The notes beneath the pieces are model-generated. The model was not told where the DNA came from, did no database searches, and was given only the letters and a program-made list of their open reading frames with translations. Positions 1 to 6,205 of a stretch of DNA of 12,114 nucleotides are shown one piece after another (position 1 is the stretch's first letter; each line of letters opens with the position of its first letter). Source of the DNA: an uncultured Lachnoclostridium sp. (GTDB lineage: Bacteria > Bacillota > Clostridia > Lachnospirales > Lachnospiraceae); the NCBI GenBank assembly GCA_902464595.1, contig CABQJX010000082.1, forward strand, positions 1 through 12,114. Direction: 5' to 3'. The translations under genes and the position numbers were made by a program.

Positions 1-1305
1 CCCCTCGGAATTTACCGGGGACTGGATCACGATTCCCCCGATCACCGGCTGATTGGAAAGCTCCAACTCCAGCTGAACCGGAAACTCCTCTGAAATAGGT
101 TGATCCTCATCCTCACGCTCCAGCATAATGGAGGAATTGGAATCTGTGTTAAACAGATCTTCCACATCTCCCTCCACCCTTGTGGCATTGCTGGAGGAGG
201 CAAGCTTCACATCTCCCTCATGGACGGTAATAGAGCGCTCCACTGTGGAAGGAATGTTGTCACTTCCCTCTTTTCCTGTGTAGAGGGATGCAAAATACTG
301 AAGATCTATGAGATCCACTTCGCCGTCCCGGTTCAGATCCATGCCTTCCTGATCCTTGCCTGTGACTTCTCCGTCATAGACGGCATCAATCAGTTCGTCT
401 AAATCTTCCTTGTCAATGGAACCGCTTCCATTGACATCCCCCATGCGGATCAATCCCGGATGGGCCGATGAGGAAGAATAAGAGGTATCCCCGTAATCGT
501 TTAAGATCATCACCTTGGAGGTATCCCCTTTTACCTCTATGGGCTGTTCATAGGGCAGATAACCTTCCGCCGTTACCCTCAGGTCATACTTGCCGTCCGG
601 AAGGTTATCAAACACTGCTTTTTCTCTCTGGGCTGCATCCTCCTCCGGCATCAGGCTGACTGCCTGGGAATCTTCCAGCCGCTCCTCGTCTGAACTGGCC
701 CTTACTTTCTTCGACACTGCCTTCTCAAGCTGGACTTGAAAATCCACAGCAGACTTCACAGGAAGAAGGGTGCGGATCTCCACCGTCACTGCGCCTCTAT
801 GTTCCTTTCTCGGCTTTGCCAGCTGGCTGGGAGTGGCGGCAGGGAGTATTTCTGTAAAGGAATCCTCAGCCTCCCCATCCTCTTTTTGCGGTTCCGACGG
901 GGTCGCCGTCGGGATCTTTTCTCCTTCTGCCTCTGGGGCGGAACCAATATCGCTTTCTTTATCGGCCTCAGGCCCTGAGCCAGTCTCTGTATCGCCTTCT
1001 TTATCGGTCTCAGACCCTGAGCCAGTCTCTGTATCGACTTCTTTATCGGCTTCAGGCTCTGAGCCGGTCTCTGTATCGCCATGTTTGTCATCTTCGGATC
1101 CATGACTGCCTTCTGTTTCCTTCTGCGGTTCTTCTTCCTCTCCCGATTCCATGGAAGAAGACGGATCCTTCTCCTCTCCTTCCTCCTCTGAGGCTTCTCT
1201 TTGTACCGCATATTCCGTCTGCTGTGCTCCATAGGCGTTAAAACCGCCAAGGGGAAGCTGCATACTCATGCAGGCAGCCAGCATCCACGCCAGTTGTCGT
1301 TTCAT
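1..1305 (-). CDS. Secreted dockerin type I protein with acidic repeat linker (C-terminus beyond window)
   Basis: The open frame starts at ATG 1303-1305, preceded on the minus strand by TAAGGAGAAG (a good RBS), and stays open for 435 codons to the left edge, so the 3' end is missing. Residues 1-27 look like a signal peptide (K2 R3, short hydrophobic core, cleavage likely after AYGA). Residues about 28-135 are a very acidic Glu/Asp/Ser/Thr-rich linker containing three 14-residue repeats around the core DTETGS. A stretch near residues 235-255 (YDLRVTAEGYLPYEQPI) resembles a carboxypeptidase-regulatory-like beta-sandwich strand pattern. Residues 289-344 form a complete type I dockerin with two calcium-binding loops (DVNGSGSIDKED and DLNRDGEVDLID). 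By family knowledge dockerins bind cohesins on scaffoldins or the cell surface; no cohesin is visible here. LAAC at residues 9-12 would fit a lipobox, but the preceding hydrophobic stretch is short. The role is unknown; surface or carbohydrate-related attachment is inference. Divergent from the regulator gene, 64 bp away. Confidence 0.85.
   Translation of the reverse strand, partial: MKRQLAWMLAACMSMQLPLGGFNAYGAQQTEYAVQREASEEEGEEKDPSSSMESGEEEEPQKETEGSHGSEDDKHGDTETGSEPEADKEVDTETGSGSETDKEGDTETGSGPEADKESDIGSAPEAEGEKIPTATPSEPQKEDGEAEDSFTEILPAATPSQLAKPRKEHRGAVTVEIRTLLPVKSAVDFQVQLEKAVSKKVRASSDEERLEDSQAVSLMPEEDAAQREKAVFDNLPDGKYDLRVTAEGYLPYEQPIEVKGDTSKVMILNDYGDTSYSSSSAHPGLIRMGDVNGSGSIDKEDLDELIDAVYDGEVTGKDQEGMDLNRDGEVDLIDLQYFASLYTGKEGSDNIPSTVERSITVHEGDVKLASSSNATRVEGDVEDLFNTDSNSSIMLEREDEDQPISEEFPVQLELELSNQPVIGGIVIQSPVNSEG
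274..441 (-). other. Type I dockerin domain
   Basis: This segment encodes residues 289-344 of the secreted protein. Both duplicated EF-hand-like loops are present: D-x-N-x-S-x-x-x-D-x-x-D in the first and D-x-N-x-D-x-x-x-D-x-x-D in the second. Each is followed by a helix (DLDELIDAV and DLQYFASLYTG). Spacing and residues fit the family pattern. The domain is internal rather than C-terminal, since at least 90 further residues follow before the window edge. Confidence 0.85.
965..1090. repeat. 42-bp tandem repeat encoding an acidic 14-residue unit (3 copies)
   Basis: Three head-to-tail 42-bp units begin at 965, 1007 and 1049, with a shorter degenerate fourth copy at about 929-964. On the minus strand they encode 14-residue units with the core DTETGS followed by an acidic stretch ending in ADKE or TDKE. 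The unit is a multiple of three, so copy-number change would lengthen or shorten the linker of the dockerin protein without breaking the frame. Confidence 0.85.
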
Positions 1306-1369
1306 TTTTGCTTCTCCTTATCTTATTTTATTGACGGTATGACTGCCGGCGGAGTAAAGGGGTAATGGT

Positions 1370-2254
1370 ATGAGAATCAGCATCACAGAAGAAAATTTAG
1401 ATTTTTTTGAGGCCCTTGCAAGCCCTGTCCGCCTCAAAATCATCGCCTGCCTAGCCAAAAACAGTATGAACATAAAAGATTTAGCTCAAAGCGTAGGCGT
1501 CAGCAGTGCTATTATGACATCTCACATCAAAAAACTGGAAAATGCCCACATTGTAGAATCAAAAAAGAGCCGGCAATACGGAAAGGTATGCAGCCTTGTT
1601 GGAACCAATTATATGCTTCTGTTTCCTACGCCAAGGTTATCGATTACTCATTATGATATAAATTTAAAAGTAGGACAGTATTCCCAGGCAAAAATAGGCC
1701 CAACCTGTGGTCTGGCTACAGAACACAGTGTGATCGGTGACTACGATGATCCTCGTTGTTTTTATGATCCACGCCGCGAAAACGCAGAACTCATCTGGTT
1801 TTCTACTGGGTTTGTAGAGTATTATATTCCTAATTATGTTCCCGAAGGCTGTCAGGTAACCAGCATTGAGATATGTGCAGAAATGTGCTCTGAGTATCCT
1901 GATGTAAAATCCGATGCCGTTTCTAATATTGATCTTCTTCTAAATGAAGAATTACTCTGTACCTGGCAGTCTCCAGGAGATTTCGGCGACAGGCGCGGCA
2001 GGTATACCCCCTCTTGGTGGCATGCAGGACAATATGGAATACTGAAACGTTATGAAATAAACCATTCAGGAGTATATTTAGACAAAGAATTAAAATCCGA
2101 AAAAAATTTAAGTCAGTTTCATACAGAAAAAGATTACTGGACACTTCGTTTTGCTGTCAATGAATCAGCTGGAATCCCTGGCGGATTAACATTGTTCGGA
2201 AGTAAATTTGGAGATTATCCGCAGGACATTTATGTATGCGTCCGATATGAATAA
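1370..2254 (+). CDS. ArsR-type winged-helix regulator with a large C-terminal domain, next to abfA
   Basis: This 294-residue protein has an ArsR/SmtB-like winged helix-turn-helix at residues about 8-75, seen in ALASPVRLKIIACLA, the recognition-helix region VSSAIMTSHIKKLENAHIV and the wing that follows. Residues about 95-294 form a second domain rich in aromatic and polar residues (GPTCGLATEHSVIGDYDD, PSWWHAGQYG, IYVCVRYE). Classical ArsR proteins are only about 100 residues, so this is an extended form. I see no cysteine cluster typical of metal sensors; the extra domain may sense a sugar (inference). An RBS-like AAAGGGG lies at 1357-1363, and TTGACG at 1331-1336 could be a -35 without a clear -10. 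The gene sits 32 bp upstream of the arabinofuranosidase pseudogene on the same strand, suggesting a local regulator of arabinoside use. Base composition is clearly AT-richer than the flanking genes. Confidence 0.8.
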   Translation: MRISITEENLDFFEALASPVRLKIIACLAKNSMNIKDLAQSVGVSSAIMTSHIKKLENAHIVESKKSRQYGKVCSLVGTNYMLLFPTPRLSITHYDINLKVGQYSQAKIGPTCGLATEHSVIGDYDDPRCFYDPRRENAELIWFSTGFVEYYIPNYVPEGCQVTSIEICAEMCSEYPDVKSDAVSNIDLLLNEELLCTWQSPGDFGDRRGRYTPSWWHAGQYGILKRYEINHSGVYLDKELKSEKNLSQFHTEKDYWTLRFAVNESAGIPGGLTLFGSKFGDYPQDIYVCVRYE

Positions 2255-2286
2255 TCAACCATCCCACTTTTTATAGGAGACTTATT

Positions 2287-3849
2287 ATGAATAGAAAAAA
2301 AGCAAGTATGATCGTCGATAAAAATTTTGTCATTTCAGAAATAGATGACCGGATTTACGGCTCTTTCATCGAACATTTAGGCCGGGCTGTCTATAACGGA
2401 ATCTACCAGCCAGGCCACCCTTGCGCTGATGCAGACGGTTTTAGATCCGATGTCCTTTCTCTGGTAAAAGATCTTCATGTACCAATCATCCGCTATCCTG
2501 GCGGTAATTTTGTTTCTAACTTTTTCTGGGAAGACAGCGTGGGCCCAAAAGACAAGAGGAAAAAACGACTGGATCTGGCATGGAGGACGTTAGAGACGAA
2601 TGAGTTTGGATTAGAGGAATTTTCACAGTGGACAAAGAAAGCCGGATCTGATATTATGATGGCTGTTAATCTGGGAACCAGAGGGATCGCAGATGCATTA
2701 AATTTATTAGAATACTGTAATCTTGACACAAACTCCTTCTATTCTGACCTAAGAAAAAGCCATGGGCACAAAGAACCTTACAACATCAAAACCTGGTGTT
2801 CTTGGCAATGAGATGGATGGTCCGTGGCAAACCGGCCATAAAACAGCTTATGAATATGGCCATTTGGCTGCCGAAACAGCAAAAGCGATGAAAATGATAG
2901 ACCCCTCTCTTGAACTGGTCAGCTGCGGAAGTTCCAATTCTGCTATGCCTACTTTTCCTCAATGGGAGGCCGATTCCCTGGAAGAGGACTACGATTATGT
3001 AGATTATATTTCACTCCACCAATACTATGGGAATGAAGCTGAAGACACAGCCGATTTTCTGGCAAATACTATGGGAATGAAGCTGAAGACACAGCCGATT
3101 TTCTGGCAAAAACACAGGATCTGGAACGTTTTATCCATACAGTTATTTCTGTATGTGATTATATTAAAGCAAAAAAGCGCAGCAAAAAGACGCTGAATCT
3201 AAGCTTTGACGAATGGAATGTATGGTTTCATTCTAAGTCAGCAGATCATAAAGAAATGGCAGATCATCCCTGGCAGATCGCTCCGCACCTTTTGGAAGAT
3301 ATTTATACATTTGAAGATGCTCTTTTAGTAGGGCTTATCCTTATTACTTTTTTAAATCATGCTGACCGTCTAAAAATCGCATGCTTAGCGCAGCTTGTCA
3401 ACGTTATCGCTCCAATCATGACGGATAATGAGGGAGGAGCTTTCCGACAGACTATTTATTATCCCTTCCTCCACGCTTCCCAATATGGACGCGGAACTGC
3501 ATTAAAACCAGTTCTCTGCTCCAGCTGCCACGATACCAGTACCCATGAATCTGTAACAGATATTCAGGCTGCTGTTGTATACAATGAGGAAAAAGAAGAA
3601 CTGACTATTTTTGCTGTCAACCGCCATACTGAGGAGGATATTCTCTTTGAAGCCGATCTGCGAAGTTTTGACCATTTCCAGGTTGCAGAGTATCTCGTTT
3701 TAGAGCAGGACAACATGAAGGCTGTCAATTCTCTGACCAGGGAAACCGTATTTCCTGTGCTAAAAACAAAGTATGAGATGAAAGACGGCATTTTCTCTAC
3801 GGTTATGAATCACTGTTCATGGAATGTAATACGCCTGCAAAAAAGATAG
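2287..3849 (+). pseudogene. abfA: GH51 alpha-L-arabinofuranosidase, broken by two frame-shifting changes
   Basis: The family removes terminal alpha-L-arabinofuranosyl groups from arabinan and arabinoxylan fragments; no signal peptide is seen, so it would be cytoplasmic. Frame 1 from ATG 2287 (RBS AGGAG at 2275-2279) reads typical GH51 sequence (GSFIEHLGRAVY, RYPGGNFVS) but ends at TGA 2809. An extra T at 2799-2800 within TGGTGT-T-CTTGGC shifts the frame; the next frame carries GNEMDGPW with the acid/base Glu. A 44-bp tandem duplication (3023-3110) shifts it back, and frame 1 resumes with the nucleophile motif LSFDEWNVW through to the stop at 3849. Removing the 45 extra bases gives 505 residues with the catalytic Glu at 175 and 294, the numbering I recall for the Geobacillus enzyme. 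As written, translation gives only a 174-residue fragment without the nucleophile. It may be a real pseudogene or a sequence error. Confidence 0.9.
3023..3110. repeat. 44-bp perfect tandem duplication inside abfA
   Basis: Copy one is 3023-3066 and copy two is 3067-3110, identical base for base, starting TACTATGGGAATG and ending TTCTGGCAAA. Two further matching bases on the left make the exact boundary ambiguous by 2 bp. The intact reading is QYYGNEAEDTADFLAKTQD; the duplicate repeats that coding segment in another frame. 44 is not a multiple of three, so the duplication alone shifts the frame by +2. Confidence 0.95.
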
Positions 3850-3898
3850 ATCTTCCATCTTGATTATAAATAAATTTTTGTGATGAAAACAGAATATC

Positions 3899-3944
3899 AA
3901 GACAGCCGGATAGAGACTGCAAACGCCCTCCATCCGGCTGTCTT
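3899..3944 (+). terminator. Strong hairpin terminator between convergent abfA and the SseB-domain gene
   Basis: AAGACAGCCGGAT at 3899-3911 pairs perfectly with ATCCGGCTGTCTT at 3932-3944 across a 20-nt loop, and the plus strand continues with ATTTTATC. It lies 50 bp after the abfA stop and 17 bp from the stop of the minus-strand gene at 3961. It can therefore serve both convergent genes, though the T-tract is better on the plus strand. Confidence 0.8.
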
Positions 3945-3960
3945 ATTTTATCATATGGAT

Positions 3961-4821
3961 TTATTTCCCCTTTCCCATCGCCTGGGCCACGATCCGGTCC
4001 AGCTCTGCTTCCGCTACCACCGGCCTATGGCTCTGGGAGCCGGAAGCCTCCTTTGAACGGTCTTCCCCGCTCTTTGGATCTGGGAATTTTTTCTTTACCT
4101 GCAAGGTCATGCGAACCTCCATAGGGTTAATGATCACTCCTTCCGCCTCATCTGTCATGATCTGGGTGATCTTATCGGCGGTGATCACCAGGGGCCGCAG
4201 ATTCCCCCCGCGGTTAAACTTCTGAAATTCCAGAATGTCCGTAAAAATAGCCTGGAACAGATGATCGTTCACCTTCACAGCTGCCAGGCTGTTGCTCTCT
4301 GCCTGAGCCGGAATGATAAAGGTTCCCTTTAAAAAGCCGTTGGTGATCTCCTCCTGCCATTCCTTCGCCTGGGCAGTGGATTCCTGTCCCGGCTTGCGCC
4401 TGGCTTCCTGCATATAATAAAGCATGGTCAGATGGAGAGAAGGATTCTCCACCCATACTTTTCCCTCCTGAACCTGATTATTCCTCTTGACAAACTCGGT
4501 CAGCTGGATCACACACTCCTTCTGCCCGTCCCTCACTAACATGGCATTGATGCCCATAGTATAAAGGCTGGTATAGAACAAAAGGAAATCCTTGTTCTCT
4601 ATTTTTAATGTCCGCACAGGAAAACCGGCCGCTGTCATTTCCTTTGACTTTTCTACTGCCCTGCTTCCATCAAAGTAGATCAGGATCTCATCATCATAGG
4701 TCTCCTCATCACAGACTACGTAAGGTGCCCCCGTGCACAGGGAGGCCAGGACAAAAAGCTCGCCCGAGGTGCGCAGGCGGCTCATAATCTCTAACTTCTC
4801 TGCATTTCCATGTTCACTCAT
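3961..4821 (-). CDS. SseB N-terminal-domain protein
   Basis: This 286-residue soluble protein has an SseB_N-like fold in its first roughly 115 residues: GELFVLASL near the start, a strand pattern around DDEILIYFDGSRAVEKSKEM, and GINAMLVRDG closing the domain. The C-terminal half has a further segment (LVITADKITQIMTDEAEGVIINP) reminiscent of the end of the same fold, then a charged, probably disordered tail (residues about 245-286). The family was named after an enhancer of serine sensitivity and is common in Firmicutes with no settled function. The start at ATG 4819-4821 (MSEHG) is chosen because AAAGGAG lies about 10 nt upstream; the in-frame ATG at 4828-4830 is too close to that RBS, and a longer frame up to 4959 has no RBS support and crosses the promoter. 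It has its own promoter at 4928-4936 and does not seem to belong to the phosphonate operon. Confidence 0.75.
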   Translation of the reverse strand: MSEHGNAEKLEIMSRLRTSGELFVLASLCTGAPYVVCDEETYDDEILIYFDGSRAVEKSKEMTAAGFPVRTLKIENKDFLLFYTSLYTMGINAMLVRDGQKECVIQLTEFVKRNNQVQEGKVWVENPSLHLTMLYYMQEARRKPGQESTAQAKEWQEEITNGFLKGTFIIPAQAESNSLAAVKVNDHLFQAIFTDILEFQKFNRGGNLRPLVITADKITQIMTDEAEGVIINPMEVRMTLQVKKKFPDPKSGEDRSKEASGSQSHRPVVAEAELDRIVAQAMGKGK

Positions 4822-4927
4822 CTGTTCCATTCTCCTTTTGTGTATGTTAAATAGTAACCATGCACCCACCAGCTTCCGATTCCCGGTCTCCTGGGCCGCT
4901 GGCCTGTGCGAAGCCGTATCTGGCCAT

Positions 4928-4936
4928 ATTATAACA
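4928..4936 (-). promoter_or_regulatory. Extended -10 promoter for the SseB-domain gene
   Basis: On the minus strand this reads TGTTATAAT, a perfect TATAAT preceded by TG at the extended -10 position. No good -35 lies at 17 bp (the nearest, TTGTGG, is 20 bp away), which fits an extended -10 promoter. It would give a leader of about 100 nt that contains a CCAGC/GCTGG inverted repeat; I see no known riboswitch in it. Confidence 0.55.
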
Positions 4937-4971
4937 TAAACTGAGAAAGGATACCACAAATAATGGGATTT

Positions 4972-5745
4972 TTACTGGATCAGATCGAAAATCCCACGAA
5001 TGTCCTCCACAACCCAATCTGCTCCTGCTTCCAGATATGCTTTTCTTGCCTTGTCAAACACCTGAGAGCGTTCTTCACAGGAGAGAGCTTCCATCTCCTT
5101 CTCAGACAGTCCAACCAGGGAGCTTCCCTCCAGGATCCCTACCGTCTTTACGCCTGCATGAACCCCCTCCCGAATGTCGGACAATGTGTCTCCCACCTTT
5201 AGAACTCGCTTCACCGATGCTGCTCCTAATGCTTCCATATTTCTAAAGATCATATAGGGGAAGGGCCGTCCCTTTCCGCCGGTGGAATCAGGGCTGAACC
5301 AGCAGTTCGGCTCATATCCTTTTTCCCGGGCAGTTCTTGTGACGATCTCCATCATCCGATCCGTATAACCGGTAGTGGAGCCAATACGGATCCCCCGCTC
5401 CCTCAGCGCCTTTATTGTCTCAATCACATAAGGCTTCGGGTCTGAATACTGATCCAGAATCGTTAAAATCCTCGGCTCAAACTGCTGGTAGAGGCGATCT
5501 GCATCCCGATCCTCCGGATCCCGTCCATATTCCTGACGCCACAGGGAGGTGATCCTTGGCATGGAAAGCATGGTGCGGATGTGATCCCATTTTAGCATCC
5601 CCATGGGTTCCCGGATCTCCTCCATAGTTACATGGATCCCGAACTGTTCAAATACCCGCCCGAAGGCCATGACTGGGGCAAAGCATCCGTAATCCACCGT
5701 TGTTCCTGCCCAGTCAAAGATTACTGCCTCAATTTTTTCTCTCAT
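4972..5745 (-). CDS. phnX: Phosphonoacetaldehyde hydrolase (phosphonatase)
   Basis: This HAD-superfamily enzyme cleaves the C-P bond of phosphonoacetaldehyde to acetaldehyde and phosphate, the last step of the AEP pathway. The 257-residue length is usual. The N-terminal motif is DWAGTTVDYG, with nucleophile Asp11 and the Ala13 typical of phosphonatases. The cap domain has the Schiff-base lysine Lys52 in PMGMLKWDH. GSTTGYTDRMM is HAD motif 2 and KVGDTLSDIREG carries the Mg-binding aspartates. No lesion is visible. GGGAG (about 5755-5759) supports the ATG at 5743-5745. It follows the phnW remnant after 97 bp on the same strand as the last gene of the phosphonate operon. With phnW broken upstream, it would need phosphonoacetaldehyde from another source. 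Confidence 0.95.
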   Translation of the reverse strand: MREKIEAVIFDWAGTTVDYGCFAPVMAFGRVFEQFGIHVTMEEIREPMGMLKWDHIRTMLSMPRITSLWRQEYGRDPEDRDADRLYQQFEPRILTILDQYSDPKPYVIETIKALRERGIRIGSTTGYTDRMMEIVTRTAREKGYEPNCWFSPDSTGGKGRPFPYMIFRNMEALGAASVKRVLKVGDTLSDIREGVHAGVKTVGILEGSSLVGLSEKEMEALSCEERSQVFDKARKAYLEAGADWVVEDIRGIFDLIQ

Positions 5746-5842
5746 TTTCTATCGCTCCCTATATCCTGGTTTTCTTACATCTTTTTTCCTATTTCATCTT
5801 CCCGCAGCTTTCAGCTCCAGCCGCCCCTGTTCTAACCTGCTC

Positions 5843-6205
5843 CTAGGCGCAGCTTTCCAAAAATTCTTTGAACAAACGGCATACCTGAAGAATATCCTCC
5901 TCGTAGATCTCTCCGATATTGCCAATGCGGAAGGTATCTGCATCTGTCAGCTTGCCAGGATAAATGGCATATCCTCTCTCCTTCATAAAATGGTACATAT
6001 CCCCAAAAGAAATGTGCACACCTTGAGGATACAGAAATGTCGTAATAATCGGCCCCTGCTGTTCCTTGTCAATATAAGGCTGAAATCCCATCTTTTCCAT
6101 TCCTTCGATCAAAAGATGGTTATTATGGGCATATCTGGCGCTGCGCGCTTTGATCCCCCCCTCCGCTTCCAGCTCCTTTAAGGCCTGGGCGCAGGCCAAA
6201 ACCAA
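5843..6205 (-). pseudogene. phnW: 2-aminoethylphosphonate--pyruvate transaminase, C-terminal remnant
   Basis: The family transfers the amino group of 2-aminoethylphosphonate to pyruvate, giving phosphonoacetaldehyde and alanine. Only the last 120 residues or so of a roughly 365-residue enzyme are present: ACAQALKELEAEGG, QQGPIITTFLYPQ, YAIYPGKLTDADTFRIGNIGEI, then the stop at 5843. The PLP-binding lysine belongs to the missing N-terminal part. Directly upstream, the sequence becomes the binding-protein domain of the transporter in another reading frame, with the join near 6200-6215. About 240 codons of phnW and the end of the binding protein appear deleted. There is no ATG or RBS; a TTG at 6203-6205 is only the first formal start in the frame. 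phnX follows. Confidence 0.85.

Noticed and set aside
100..1250. Several open frames on both strands within the dockerin gene (for example 770-1105 plus, 786-1250 minus)
   Set aside because: They are shadows of the minus-strand dockerin frame; their composition is explained by the acidic 42-bp repeats read in other frames.
1270..1280. Lipobox-like LAAC in the dockerin protein
   Set aside because: The hydrophobic segment before the Cys is only about seven residues, and a conventional cleavage site follows at residue 27.
3961..4821. Type III secretion function suggested by the SseB name
   Set aside because: This domain family is unrelated to the Salmonella translocon protein of the same name; there is no secretion gene in the window.
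4822..4959. N-terminal extension of the SseB-domain protein
   Set aside because: It would include the extended -10 promoter, has no RBS, and is not family-like.
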